Shown piece after piece: positions 1 through 8,761 of a stretch of DNA of 64,000 nt. This DNA is from Halorussus limi. Lineage in GTDB: Archaea > Halobacteriota > Halobacteria > Halobacteriales > Haladaptataceae. Under the pieces are notes generated by a model. The model was not told the origin of the DNA and did no database searches. It saw only the letters and a list, made by a program, of their open reading frames with translations. The DNA lies in the NCBI RefSeq assembly GCF_023238205.1, contig NZ_CP096659.1:558001-622000 (forward strand), read 5' to 3'. The number at the start of each line of letters is the position of its first letter. Position 1 is the first letter of the stretch. Position numbers and translations under genes: made by a program.

Positions 1-92
1 AGAATCGCGTGTGGGCGTGCAAATCGACTGCGTACACGCGGAAACGTAATAGCCGGTAGACCTTTGGCTTTCTGCCCCGAACAACGTGTCGT

Positions 93-1106
93 ATGGCCGA
101 TATTCGGGGGGCGCTCGCGGGCGGGAGCGTGGGGGAAAACGCCGTCTCGGGCGACCGACTCGTCGCCGACGGCGGCGTACCCGGCGACCGGATACTCGTT
201 CTCAATCCGGTCAGCGGAAACGGAGACCACCGCGAGCGCGTCCGGACGCTGGCCGACCGGGCCGGGTTCACGGTGATAGAATCCCGGGCGAGCGGCGAGG
301 CCGTCGAGTTCGGTCGACTCGCGGCCGAGGCCGGGGCCGACCTCGTGGCCGCGGCGGGCGGCGACGGGACGGTGAACGAGGTGGCCCGCGGTCTCGCCGC
401 CGCCGACGCCTTCGACGCGGTGACGTTCGGCGTCGTCCCGACCGGGACGGGCAACAACTTCGCGGGGAACCTCGGCATCGAGGGCGTCGAACACGCCTTC
501 GAGGTCCTCGCGAACGGCGAGCGTCGGCGCATCGACGTGGCGACCGCCGAGGAGGACGCGGCGGACCGGGAGGGCTCTGAACTCTTCTTGAACTCCTGCA
601 TCGCGGGCCTGACCGCGGAGGCCAGCGCCTCGACCTCGCCGGAGTTGAAGGACCGACTCGGGATGCTGGCCTACGTCGTCACCGGTCTCCGGACGGTCCG
701 GGAGTTCGACGCGCTCCCGCTGGCGGTCGAGGCGGCCTGCCCTGACGCCGAGCGGACGTGGTCGGGCGAAGCGGTGATGGTCCTCGTGGGCAACGCCCGC
801 CGGTTCCCCGCCGAGGGGCGCTCGCAGGCCAACTGCGAGGACGGTCTGCTCGAAGTGACCATCATCGAGCGCACGCCACCGTCGAACCTGCTTCAGGAGG
901 CCGCGGTCCACCGCCTGTTCGGCGACGAGACCGAACACGTCACGAACGTTCGCGCCTCGGAGTTGCGGGTGGACGTGCGCCGCGACGAACCGGTCGGGTT
1001 CAGTTTCGACGGCGAGACCGCCGAGTACGAGGCGCTGACGATGGAGACGGGAGAACGGTCGCTGGAGATTCCGGTCGGCGAGAGCTACGACCCCGACCCC
1101 GAGTGA
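93..1106 (+). CDS. Diacylglycerol/lipid kinase family protein (YegS/DagK-like)
   Basis: A 337-residue protein of the diacylglycerol-kinase catalytic fold, expected to phosphorylate a lipid or sphingoid-type substrate with ATP at the cytoplasmic membrane face. The nucleotide-binding signature GGDGTVNEV is at about residues 89-97 and the second glycine motif PTGTGNNFA at about 116-124. Both are intact, and the length fits the YegS/BmrU family. The first 30 residues precede the conserved fold (which begins near ILVLNPVSG), so the true start could be later. The substrate cannot be told from sequence; in archaea such proteins are candidates for archaeal ether-lipid metabolism. It is a single-gene unit with a convergent small gene downstream. 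Confidence 0.85.
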   Translation: MADIRGALAGGSVGENAVSGDRLVADGGVPGDRILVLNPVSGNGDHRERVRTLADRAGFTVIESRASGEAVEFGRLAAEAGADLVAAAGGDGTVNEVARGLAAADAFDAVTFGVVPTGTGNNFAGNLGIEGVEHAFEVLANGERRRIDVATAEEDAADREGSELFLNSCIAGLTAEASASTSPELKDRLGMLAYVVTGLRTVREFDALPLAVEAACPDAERTWSGEAVMVLVGNARRFPAEGRSQANCEDGLLEVTIIERTPPSNLLQEAAVHRLFGDETEHVTNVRASELRVDVRRDEPVGFSFDGETAEYEALTMETGERSLEIPVGESYDPDPE

Positions 1107-1135
1107 GTCAGGTCGGCCGAGCGGGCCGCTCGGAG

Positions 1136-1357
1136 TCAGGTTTCGAGTCGATACCGGTACGGCGACGACCGGATGACGGTCACGTCGCCGCGGCGGGCGC
1201 GCCGACCGAGGACGGTAGCGACGCGGTGGGCGCTCTCGAACGACTCGCCGCGGGCTTCGAGCAACCGGAGGATTTCGCGCGCGGTCAACGGCTGGTCGGC
1301 GTCAGCCTCGGCGAGGACGGTCCGAATGAGGTCGTACTCCCTCGCACGCTGGGCCAT
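1136..1357 (-). CDS. Small winged-helix-like conserved protein
   Basis: A 73-residue basic protein. Residues 20-60 read as a helix-turn-helix core (LTAREILRLLEARGESF followed by a helix starting SAHRVATVLGRRARRG) and the end (VTVIRSSPYRYRL) resembles a beta wing, so a small DNA-binding protein is likely. It is convergent with the lipid kinase, leaving about 30 nt between stops. Target and role are unknown. The call rests only on visible secondary-structure pattern and not on a recognised named family. Confidence 0.6.
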   Translation of the reverse strand: MAQRAREYDLIRTVLAEADADQPLTAREILRLLEARGESFESAHRVATVLGRRARRGDVTVIRSSPYRYRLET

Positions 1358-1498
1358 GTGTATGTTCTTTCGTGTGGGATGCTGTCACTTAACGCTCAGT
1401 CAGACGAGCGTCTGACGCTCTCCCGAAGTCGGCCCAAATCGCTCCGAGTCCTCCGAATCGGCCCAAAACCTATACCGCGGAGCCGGAATGAAACACAC

Positions 1499-1846
1499 AT
1501 GACACGTAAAGCGACGCTGCTCGCGGTGTCCGGGGCGGGGCTGACGGTCGCGGCACTCGTCGCGGTCGGCGGTGCGGGCGTCGCCGTCTTCCTCTTTTTC
1601 GCGGCAGGACTCCTGCTGGCCGCGCTGTTCGGGGAGGCCGGGACGAGTCCGGCCCCGGAAGGAGCAGGTCCGTCCCCGGAAGGCGACGGCGGCGACGGCA
1701 TGGGCGAGACGCTGGAGTACGCCGAGCAGGACGGCTCGCCGACCCAGCGCGGCCGCTCGGTCGATTGGGGGTCGGTCGCGCTGGCCTACGTCGCCGGTCT
1801 CTGTCTGTCGAGCGTCGGCGCACTGATAGCCATCGCGCTCTCCTGA
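1499..1846 (+). CDS. Small membrane protein of unknown function
   Basis: A 115-residue protein with one long hydrophobic segment at about residues 8-43 (probably two short helices, Gly/Ala/Val rich), a polar Pro/Gly/Glu/Asp linker at about 45-85, and a final transmembrane helix at about 91-113. The ATG was chosen because it directly precedes the first membrane segment; the reading frame stays open far upstream but without membrane-protein character. The sequence just before the start (AACCTATACCGC) has a weak TATA-like element. No family recognised; a haloarchaeal membrane protein with an acidic loop is all that can be said. Confidence 0.6.
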   Translation: MTRKATLLAVSGAGLTVAALVAVGGAGVAVFLFFAAGLLLAALFGEAGTSPAPEGAGPSPEGDGGDGMGETLEYAEQDGSPTQRGRSVDWGSVALAYVAGLCLSSVGALIAIALS

Positions 1847-1864
1847 GCTACTGCGAGAATAATC

Positions 1865-2398
1865 CTACACCGCTTGGTCGTGGGGCCCGGAGAAGTCCCG
1901 TTCGCGGCGGTACTGCTCGACGAACTCCTCGATGTCGAAATCGAGCATGTCGTCCTCGAACTGGGCCATCGCGTCGTCGTCCTCTGCGTGGCTGACGGCG
2001 TGTTCCATCAGTTCCACGAGGAGTTCGACCACGATTTCGTGGAGTTGCCGCGAGTCGAAGTCGGTCACCCAGACCAGTGCGTAGCCCACGTCTTGGTCCT
2101 CTTCGACGTTCTCGCTGGCGACTTCGTCGGGGAACTCCTCCAGCACGACGCCCATGATGTGGGCGGTGCCGAACTCGCCGAGGTCGTCGTCGGTGTCGAT
2201 GGTCGCCCGGAGGACGTTCACGAGGAACTCCGGGACGAACCGGGAGGGCGGATGCACGTCGGTCACGACGGCGTGGGTACTCCCGCAGTCGCACTCGTAC
2301 TCGCGCATGCCCATGTCGAGGTCGTGGACGTGGACCGACTCGCCGCACGGGAGGTCGATTTCGGCACCCCGACCGCCCGGAACGCGCGGTTCTGCCAT
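1865..2398 (-). CDS. Conserved haloarchaeal protein, DUF5815-like
   Basis: A 177-residue very acidic protein. The N-terminal part (residues 1-60) carries a compact Cys/His region, LPCGESV then YECDCGSTHAVV, suggesting a small metal-binding or beta domain. The rest is helical and rich in Asp/Glu. I believe it belongs to the haloarchaeal DUF5815 family, from memory of similar N-terminal sequences and unverified. The ATG at 2398 is preferred over an upstream in-frame ATG because the protein begins MAEPRVPGG, where homologues are expected to begin. Function unknown. It is convergent with the small membrane protein before it. Confidence 0.75.
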   Translation of the reverse strand: MAEPRVPGGRGAEIDLPCGESVHVHDLDMGMREYECDCGSTHAVVTDVHPPSRFVPEFLVNVLRATIDTDDDLGEFGTAHIMGVVLEEFPDEVASENVEEDQDVGYALVWVTDFDSRQLHEIVVELLVELMEHAVSHAEDDDAMAQFEDDMLDFDIEEFVEQYRRERDFSGPHDQAV

Positions 2399-2518
2399 GC
2401 GACTCGCTTGGAGTTTCGGGCGTTTAAAGACCGCGACTCGGTCGGAGAAGTCGAATCGAGTCACTCGGGACGGGACGCCGACCGGTCACCGGAGGTGGCG
2501 GTCGAGACGCGCCGGCGT

Positions 2519-2932
2519 TCAGGGCCAGTCGTCGCGCTGGTCTTCCTCGCTCGACTCGTCTTCCTCTTCGACTTCCTCGGCCAGTTGCCACTCGGCGGCC
2601 TCGGCGGCCTCGGTCACGTCGAGGAACTCCCACTCGTGGTCCTCGGCGAGGGTACGGTCGTCGTCGGTCGTGCCCACGAAGACGTGACGGTCGGTGTCGA
2701 ACTGCTCGCGGACGCTTTCGAGGCTCTCGCCTTTCCCCTTCGGGCCGGAGAAGAAGTCCTGTCGGATGCGGTTCTTCCGGGTGAAGTTGGTCACGACGTA
2801 GGTGGGCTTGTCCGAGACCACGCCGACGTACTTGCTCCACCTGCGAGCGTCGTCGAACACCGCGCCGGGTTCCGCCAACTCCTCCAGCGCCGAGAGTTCG
2901 AAGGCGAGGGTCATCTCGCCGCTTCCGTTCAT
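2519..2932 (-). CDS. Conserved haloarchaeal protein of unknown function
   Basis: A 137-residue soluble protein with a conserved-looking core (residues 10-110) and an acidic, disordered tail ending EEDQRDDWP. The core contains SKYVGVVSDKPTYVVTNFT and RHVFVGTTDDD, an alternating beta/alpha pattern without catalytic motifs I can name. I think it is one of the haloarchaeal DUF families (possibly DUF7124, unverified). The start is uncertain: a GGAGG lies only 1 nt before the ATG at 2932, too close to act as a normal ribosome site, and another in-frame ATG lies at 2914. The gene faces the same way as its two neighbours but with gaps over 100 nt. Confidence 0.7.
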   Translation of the reverse strand: MNGSGEMTLAFELSALEELAEPGAVFDDARRWSKYVGVVSDKPTYVVTNFTRKNRIRQDFFSGPKGKGESLESVREQFDTDRHVFVGTTDDDRTLAEDHEWEFLDVTEAAEAAEWQLAEEVEEEDESSEEDQRDDWP

Positions 2933-3058
2933 ACCTCCTTCTCGGCCCGTGGCGGGCAAAACGGCTTCGGTACGGAGTCACCCGTTGGGGAGACTCGGCG
3001 GGCGAGTCCGGGTCGACGCGTCGCTCCGTGGTAGTCGCACCCGGACCCGAGAAACCAA

Positions 3059-3301
3059 TCAGACGAGTTCGACCCGCAGATACTCCGAGAACACGACGGA
3101 CGGTTCGTCGGCTAACTCCGAAGCGACTTCGGGCGTGACCGCGACAGAACCGCCGTCGCGGTGGTCGGCGAGCAACTGCTGGACCTCCTCGGACAGTTCG
3201 TCGAAGTGACGAACCGGCGCGCTCGCCGGCAGAGTCGTCGCGGGGCGGACGCGGACGGTGCGTCCGTCGCTCTCGGTTCCGGAAATCGTGTTCGAGGCCA
3301 T
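3059..3301 (-). CDS. Small hypothetical protein
   Basis: An 80-residue protein, beginning MASNTISGTESDGR. Its central part (FDELSEEVQQLLADH, then VAVTPEVASELADEPSVVFSEYLRVEL) forms a helix-beta-helix-beta pattern typical of many small haloarchaeal proteins. An upstream in-frame ATG exists at 3319, but the sequence GGTATATGGTACCGTATAG just above the chosen ATG looks like promoter DNA, so I prefer 3301. No family recognised. Confidence 0.6.
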   Translation of the reverse strand: MASNTISGTESDGRTVRVRPATTLPASAPVRHFDELSEEVQQLLADHRDGGSVAVTPEVASELADEPSVVFSEYLRVELV

Positions 3302-3481
3302 TGTGCTATACGGTACCATATACCTTGGGGTATGTTAAACTTTCTGGTGGTCGGAACTTACAGGTCGGCGCGGTAGATATTCCGGGCGCGTAGCAGGTGG
3401 AAAAGGAAATCGGACGGAAACGGTGCGGCGGCGTCCGGCGGCGGTGGGACGTCGCGGCGGTTGGCGACTCGCGAACGGGGT

Positions 3482-3718
3482 TCAGAAGCGGTAGCCTTCG
3501 TCCTCGTCGCCGAGCGAGCGCTCGGTGGTCTCCATCATCTCGTCGGCGAACTCCATCTCGTCGCGGGTGTCGCTCTCCATCGTGGTCTGGTACTCCTTGA
3601 TACCGAGCGAGAGAATCTCTTCGAGGGCCTCTTGGCGGTCCACGAACTCCTCCTGAGTGACCAACTGGTCGATCTGCATGTCCACGTCGTCCGACAGGGA
3701 GATTTCGAGTTGGGGCAT
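3482..3718 (-). CDS. Ribbon-helix-helix-like protein, DUF7120-like
   Basis: A 78-residue protein starting MPQLEISLSDDVDMQID. The short beta strand followed by two helices (VDMQIDQLVTQ and DRQEALEEILSLGIKEYQ) is the layout of CopG/MetJ ribbon-helix-helix DNA-binding proteins, and the acidic C-terminal half is probably a dimer or partner region. I recall a haloarchaeal DUF7120 family of this type (unverified). The start is the first ATG that gives the characteristic strand at the N-terminus. No toxin partner lies next to it, so it is more likely a free-standing regulator than an antitoxin. Confidence 0.72.
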   Translation of the reverse strand: MPQLEISLSDDVDMQIDQLVTQEEFVDRQEALEEILSLGIKEYQTTMESDTRDEMEFADEMMETTERSLGDEDEGYRF

Positions 3719-3824
3719 GTACGTCGGGTAACGGTTCCACCTACAACAACGTTGGGGACTGTCCCGTCTCTTCCGATACCCAGCGGCGACCAATGCTTTG
3801 GGCGTCGAAACCGACACTCGGGAC

Positions 3825-4109
3825 ATGGCCAGCGTAGACACCCATCTCCGTGAACTCGCGGCGCTCGCCGACGAGAAACTCGACGAGAGAACCGGGTCCG
3901 CGCCGGAGGACCACGAGTACCGCGAGGCGTTCGAGGCGATGCGCGCTCTCGGCGGCGAGTCGGCGGTCGACCGACTCGCCGAGGATCTGAAACGGTCAGT
4001 TCGGAAGTCCGAGACCCTGCCCCAAGAACAGTCGGTGCGGTCGCTCGGCCGAGACATCTGCGACGAAAACGGAATCTCGATTCCGGCCGACTCGTGGTTC
4101 GCGCGGTGA
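3825..4109 (+). CDS. Small conserved haloarchaeal protein
   Basis: A 94-residue charged protein, predicted almost entirely helical (MASVDTHLRELAALADEKL, then a helix around residues 35-60 and another to 75). It ends with GRDICDENGISIPADSWFAR. The ATG at 3825 is taken in place of a TTG at 3798 that would add nine unconserved-looking residues. It is divergent from the ribbon-helix-helix gene, with about 106 nt between starts that can hold both promoters. No domain recognised; function unknown. Confidence 0.6.
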   Translation: MASVDTHLRELAALADEKLDERTGSAPEDHEYREAFEAMRALGGESAVDRLAEDLKRSVRKSETLPQEQSVRSLGRDICDENGISIPADSWFAR

Positions 4110-4152
4110 GCGCCCTCGCTCGGTAGCGGCGTTCGGACCCCGTCGGTCGGGG

Positions 4153-5394
4153 TTACTGTTCCTGCGCAATCGCCAGCTCTTCGGGGTCGAAGTCCTTCTC
4201 CAGCAGAATCTCCTTCTGGTCGGCGACTTCGGCCTCCTGCCGGATGAGGTCCTTGTAGCGGCCCTGCGGAGCGATGTCGCCGATGAGGACGCCGCCGATG
4301 AGTTTGCCGTCTTTGAAGGCGAGTCGCCGCCACTCGGTGTCGCTGTACTTGCGCTCGCACTCGTCGTCGCCCAGCGTCGGGAAGCCGAAGCTGAGGAACG
4401 GGAAGTCGAAGTGGGTGATGGAGTACGACGACACCCAGCGGAACGCCTCCTCCTCGCCGTCTGCGACCATGTTCTTCGCGGCGACTTGGCCCTGCTCTTT
4501 CGCGCTGCCCCACGACCCGTTCTGGGCGTACTCGTCGAGGATGGTGTCGTAGTACCGGGTGATGTCACCGGCCGCGTAGATGTCCTCGACGCTGGTCTGC
4601 ATGTACTCGTCCACGACGATGCCGCTGTCCTCCTCGATGCCCGCGCCCTGGAGGTACTCGGTGTTGAAGTTGAGGCCGATGGCGACGCCCACGAAGTCGC
4701 TGTCGTACTCCTCGCCGTTGGCGTCGATGGTCGAGACGACGTGACCGTCGTCGTCGGTCTCGAAGCCCTCGACGCCGCTTTCGAGGACCGGTTCGACGCC
4801 CTTCTCTTCAAGGGCGTCGTGGATGATCTCCGCGCCGTCGAGACTCAGGCCGTAGCGCCACCAGCGGTTGCCCCGCATGATGTACTTGGCGTCGACCTCT
4901 TGGGCGGCACAGACCGCCGCGAGGTCGATGCCCAGCAGGCCCGCGCCGACGACGACGCCGGTGTCGGCCTCGTCGGCGTGTTCCTGAATCTTCCGGGCGT
5001 CCTGGAACGTCCAGAAGTGGTGGATGCCCTCGGCGTCGCTGTTGTCCACCGGAAGCTGAGTCGGCGTCCCGCCCGTCGCGACCAGCAGTTTGTCGTACTC
5101 GAACGTGCCGCTGTCGTGGGTGTGGACCTCGTGAGCGTCGGGGTCCACGCTCGTCACGAACGTGTTGAGTTCGAGGTCGATGTCCCGCTCGGCGTACCAG
5201 TCCTCTTCGTGGATGGAGATGGGCGCTTCGGGGAGTTTTCCTTTGGCGAATTCTTTGATGAGGATGCGGTTGTACAGCGCCTCACCTTCGTCTGTGATGA
5301 CGGATACGTCGGCTTCCGGGTCCTCCTCGCGGATGGTCTCCGCAGCGGAACTACCCGCAATCCCGTCACCGATTATCACGTACGACTCGCTCAT
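4153..5394 (-). CDS. NAD(P)/FAD-dependent oxidoreductase
   Basis: A 413-residue pyridine-nucleotide-disulfide-type oxidoreductase without an active CxxC. The N-terminal FAD Rossmann motif reads YVIIGDGIAGSSAAETI (residues 5-21); a second Rossmann fold VVVGAGLLGIDLAAV near residue 146 binds NAD(P)H; DIYAAGD near 285 contacts the flavin. This layout matches rubredoxin reductase, NADH oxidase and the N-terminal half of nitrite reductase NirB. It therefore probably passes electrons from NAD(P)H to a small redox partner, which is not encoded nearby. The C-terminal 100 residues resemble the reductase dimer domain. It is divergent from the next gene with a 105-nt shared promoter region. Confidence 0.88.
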   Translation of the reverse strand: MSESYVIIGDGIAGSSAAETIREEDPEADVSVITDEGEALYNRILIKEFAKGKLPEAPISIHEEDWYAERDIDLELNTFVTSVDPDAHEVHTHDSGTFEYDKLLVATGGTPTQLPVDNSDAEGIHHFWTFQDARKIQEHADEADTGVVVGAGLLGIDLAAVCAAQEVDAKYIMRGNRWWRYGLSLDGAEIIHDALEEKGVEPVLESGVEGFETDDDGHVVSTIDANGEEYDSDFVGVAIGLNFNTEYLQGAGIEEDSGIVVDEYMQTSVEDIYAAGDITRYYDTILDEYAQNGSWGSAKEQGQVAAKNMVADGEEEAFRWVSSYSITHFDFPFLSFGFPTLGDDECERKYSDTEWRRLAFKDGKLIGGVLIGDIAPQGRYKDLIRQEAEVADQKEILLEKDFDPEELAIAQEQ

Positions 5395-5499
5395 GGCCGA
5401 ATCTTCATCTTCGGGGTTAAAGTGGGTTGCTATCTCCAAATCGTGCGAGAGGCTCACGAACAGACGAACTTTTGGGCGTCGCGTCCCAACCGCCGCACG

Positions 5500-6093
5500 A
5501 TGAAGATAAACCAGAACGTCCGCCACTTCGCTTCGCGGAAGGCGCTGGAACTCCCGGTCGTCTCCGACCTCGTGAAGTCGAAGCTCGTGGACCTCCACAC
5601 GCGCATCTTCCTCGAGAAGGCCGACGAGACCCACCGCGACGACCGCGAGGAGCGCCTCGACGCCTTCTTCGACGCGACGATGGACACCTACCTCGCGGCG
5701 CTCCAGCAGGGCGCGCCCGAGGCCGAGGCCCGCGAAATCACCCACATTCAGGCCAACTTCGACTTCTACAACCACGGCTGGACCGAGATGATGGAGTTCC
5801 CGAGCGACGAACTCGACGACCACTACGACCGCTACCGGGAGTTCTTCGAGCGCCACGGCATCGCCATCGAAGACCCGCTCGGAGAGTTCGCGCCGGCGGG
5901 CGGCATCCCGGACGCGCCCTCGACGCCCGAGAAGTTGGATGAACCCGAACACCCCTACGCCGAGGGCGGGTTCGCCGACGACGTGTACGTCGAAGACGAG
6001 GAGGGCAACGTCCACGTCGGCGGTCAGGACGAACCCGCGGACGTGAGCGTGACGGACGCGCCCGGCGTCAGTGACGAGGACGCCGAAGCGTAG
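5500..6093 (+). CDS. Conserved haloarchaeal protein, DUF6149-like
   Basis: A 197-residue acidic soluble protein. Residues 1-130 are helical (KINQNVRHFASRKALELPV, then a helix ending in HIQANFDFYNHGWTEM) and residues 135-197 are a low-complexity tail rich in Pro, Gly, Asp and Glu. I recognise it as similar to the haloarchaeal DUF6149 family (from memory). No catalytic motif is visible. The start is the ATG at 5500, which places the conserved segment at the N-terminus. It is divergently arranged with the FAD oxidoreductase, so the two could be co-regulated. Confidence 0.75.
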   Translation: MKINQNVRHFASRKALELPVVSDLVKSKLVDLHTRIFLEKADETHRDDREERLDAFFDATMDTYLAALQQGAPEAEAREITHIQANFDFYNHGWTEMMEFPSDELDDHYDRYREFFERHGIAIEDPLGEFAPAGGIPDAPSTPEKLDEPEHPYAEGGFADDVYVEDEEGNVHVGGQDEPADVSVTDAPGVSDEDAEA

Positions 6094-6195
6094 CGGTAGC
6101 TACTCGTTCCGCGACGTTCGGTGAATCCGGAAAAATCGGCTTCGCGTCGATTACGGCGACGGGACGGTCTCGTCTCGATTACCGCGAGCGGGTCG

Positions 6196-6960
6196 TCACT
6201 GCTCGCTCTCGTCGTCGCTCGACGCCTCGTCCACTTTGTCTTCGGCCTTCTCCTCGGCCTCCTCCGCGGTGTCGGCGGCCTCTTCGATTTCCTCGGAGGC
6301 CATCTCTCCGCCCTCTTGGACGCGGTCGGCCGCCATCTCCCCGCCTTCACGCACTCGGTCGGCGGCCTGGTCGGTGACCGCCTCGCCGGTCTCCTGAATC
6401 CGGTCGGCCGCCTCACCGGTGGCCGACTCGGTCCGCTGGGCGACTTCGCCCGAGCGCATCTCGGTCTCTTCGGCGACCTCTCGGGCGCGGTCGGTCGCTT
6501 TGTCGACGGCCTCGCCGACCGACCCGGAGCGCTTTCGCAGCACGTAGCCGAGTCCCACGACCGCGCCGACGAGGAACAGCTTCGTGAGGGCGCCGCGTCC
6601 GCTTCCGCCGCCTCCGCGACCCTCGGCGCGTCCGCTGCTCCCTCGACCGCTTTCGATGCGTCCGCTACTGCTGTCTCCGACGCCCTTCTTCATCGCGTCT
6701 TTCGTCGCCGATTTGAGCGTCTGCTCGGCGGCGCTCTCGACGGCGCTGGGCATCCCGCCGCGGCCCCTCCTCGCCCAATCGAAGACTGCGCGGAGGTCCA
6801 CGAGCAGGAACGGCCGAACGACGCCCTCGGACCCGGACGAGCCTCCGGACTCCGACTCCTCCATCATCACCTCGAACGCCTCCATCAACGAACTACTTCG
6901 GCGACTGTCGGTTCGTTTCGCTCCCCCTTCTTGGGTCTCCTGTGATAGAATGCGGCTCAT
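6196..6960 (-). CDS. Membrane-anchored protein with 11-residue amphipathic repeats
   Basis: A 254-residue protein. Residues 1-120 are Ser/Gly/Arg rich with short helical stretches. One predicted transmembrane helix follows (ALTKLFLVGAVVGLGYVLRK, about residues 124-143). The C-terminal part tiles almost perfectly into nine 11-residue units, for example VGEAVDKATDR, TGEAADRIQET, VREGGEMAADR and VQEGGEMASEE, then a short acidic end. Eleven-residue amphipathic helical repeats are known from group 3 LEA proteins, apolipoproteins and synuclein, so membrane-surface binding or a stress-protective role is inferred. No enzymatic domain. The ATG at 6960 gives the longest plausible protein; an internal Met at about residue 26 is an alternative. 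Confidence 0.7.
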   Translation of the reverse strand: MSRILSQETQEGGAKRTDSRRSSSLMEAFEVMMEESESGGSSGSEGVVRPFLLVDLRAVFDWARRGRGGMPSAVESAAEQTLKSATKDAMKKGVGDSSSGRIESGRGSSGRAEGRGGGGSGRGALTKLFLVGAVVGLGYVLRKRSGSVGEAVDKATDRAREVAEETEMRSGEVAQRTESATGEAADRIQETGEAVTDQAADRVREGGEMAADRVQEGGEMASEEIEEAADTAEEAEEKAEDKVDEASSDDESEQ

Positions 6961-7141
6961 TGTTCTCCCCGGGTAACGATACGTGAAAATCGCGGAAAAG
7001 TATTCTGGGCCATTCCGGCGGCGTGGCGGTTCTTCTCGGCCGATTCCGCTTGGAACGTTCGCGCCAGTCGCCGACCCCGCCGGCCCGCAGGACCGTTTAC
7101 CTCCGAACGACTCCGTCCGCCGGCGGGGCACCGGTCGGGAC

Positions 7142-8545
7142 CTACTCCGGACTGACGACCCGCTTTCGGCCCGCGATTCGGTCCGCGCACTCGTAGCCCG
7201 CGACGATGCCGCCGTTCAGACTTCGCTCGGGGTACTGGGCGCGACTCGCCATCCCGGCGTAGTAGAGTCCGTCCGCGACCTCTTCGGAGAGGTCGTAGGG
7301 AATCACCATGTCGAGGTAGCCCCGCTCGTAGATGGGTGCCGCGCGGGGGTTCTTCGCGAGTCGGAACTCCGTCACGTGCGAGCGGTCCCACTCGGGGAAC
7401 ATCTCCTCGACGTGGCCGAGCCAGAGGTCCCGAACCTCGTCTTCGTCCATCTGCCAGAGGTCCTCCTCGTAGTCCTGAATGTAGCTGGCGACGTACAGCA
7501 GGTGGTCGCCGCCGTAGTTCTCGGGCGGCATGTAGTTGGTGTGTTCTACGAGTGCGCCGAACGGCGCTTCGTCGCCGATGTTGAGCCAGTAGGTGTCGGT
7601 CAGTTGCTCGTCCATCGTCACGAGCGCGCAGACCGCGCCTTGGAAGTCGATATCGCATTCGTAGCCGCAGAGGTCTTCGAGGACGTTCGGCATCGCCGCG
7701 ACCACCACGTCGTCCACTTCGTGCGTCTCGGTAGCGGTGCCGGTCGCGGCCGTCTCGACGCCGCCGTCGGCTTCGGCGGCTTTGCCCTCCGCAGCGGCGG
7801 TTCCGGGGTCTTCGACGGCGACGGTCATCTCGCTGACCTCGCCGTCGTCGAGGTCGAGGTCGGTCACGCGGGCGTTCGTCGTGATGTTCTCCTCGCCGAC
7901 CGCTTCGACCAGCGCGTCGAGCAGGCGGCCGAACCCGCCTTCGAGGTACCCGAGCGGTTCGCCCTTCAGAATGTCGCGCTCGCCGCGGAACTTGATGCGG
8001 CCGAGCAGCCACGCCGCGCTCACGTCGTGCTTGCGGTCGCCGAACTTCCCATCGAGCAGCGGGTCGAAGAAGTTCTCGTAGACGTTCCGAGTCGTGTGGT
8101 CGACGGCGAACTCCTCGACCGACTGGTCGTCGAACTTCTCGAGGCTCTCGTACGTGTCGAACTTCGGGATGCCGCCGCGCACGTCCACGTCGAGCGTGAG
8201 CATCCCGAGTCGGAACTTGTCGTAGACGCTCAGGGGTGGGAACGCCAGAATCTCCCACGGCTTGTCCATGGGATACACCGTCCCGTCGGTGTAGTAGGCG
8301 TTCTTCCCGATGGGCCACTGCAGGTCGTCTTCCAACCCCAACTCCTCGATGAGGTCCACGATGGTCTCCTCGGTCGCCGAGAGGTGGTGGTAGAACTTCT
8401 CGATGGGGTCGCCCGCGGTCTCGTAGACCGCCGCGAGACCGCCGACCTGATCGCTGGCTTCGAATACCTGCACGTCGTGGCCGTGCTGCTGGAGGCGGTA
8501 GGCGGTCGCGAGCCCCGCGATTCCCCCTCCGACGACACCTTTCAT
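7142..8545 (-). CDS. FAD-dependent amine-oxidase-fold oxidoreductase
   Basis: A 467-residue flavoprotein of the protoporphyrinogen oxidase/phytoene desaturase/UDP-galactopyranose mutase superfamily. The N-terminus VVGGGIAGLATAYRLQQHG is the dinucleotide-binding motif, followed by the second flavin contact VGGLAAVYE. A GGFGRLLDALVEAVG segment follows, and the C-terminal flavin motif is GLYYAGMASRAQYPERSLNG then GGIVAGYECA. An Ala/Glu/Thr-rich low-complexity insert interrupts the middle near residues 240-262. The substrate is not apparent; hydrophobic polyisoprenoid or sugar-nucleotide substrates are typical. The start at 8545 puts the flavin motif at residue 4, as usual. Confidence 0.85.
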   Translation of the reverse strand: MKGVVGGGIAGLATAYRLQQHGHDVQVFEASDQVGGLAAVYETAGDPIEKFYHHLSATEETIVDLIEELGLEDDLQWPIGKNAYYTDGTVYPMDKPWEILAFPPLSVYDKFRLGMLTLDVDVRGGIPKFDTYESLEKFDDQSVEEFAVDHTTRNVYENFFDPLLDGKFGDRKHDVSAAWLLGRIKFRGERDILKGEPLGYLEGGFGRLLDALVEAVGEENITTNARVTDLDLDDGEVSEMTVAVEDPGTAAAEGKAAEADGGVETAATGTATETHEVDDVVVAAMPNVLEDLCGYECDIDFQGAVCALVTMDEQLTDTYWLNIGDEAPFGALVEHTNYMPPENYGGDHLLYVASYIQDYEEDLWQMDEDEVRDLWLGHVEEMFPEWDRSHVTEFRLAKNPRAAPIYERGYLDMVIPYDLSEEVADGLYYAGMASRAQYPERSLNGGIVAGYECADRIAGRKRVVSPE

Positions 8546-8761
8546 ACCACTCCTTTCGCCGCGACCCGGCAAAGGTCTTGTTGAAGCCGCCGGATTGTCG
8601 GTCGATGGACACGTCCCGCCCGTTTCGGAAACCACAACCGTTCCTCGGAGTCGGACTACTCCCACAGAAACCAACGCGGACGCGAACATCCGCTCCCGCC
8701 CGCAACTACCGCCCGGCCACGTTCAGGCACCCTTTTTCCGCCCCGTCTCGTACCCCGGCGT

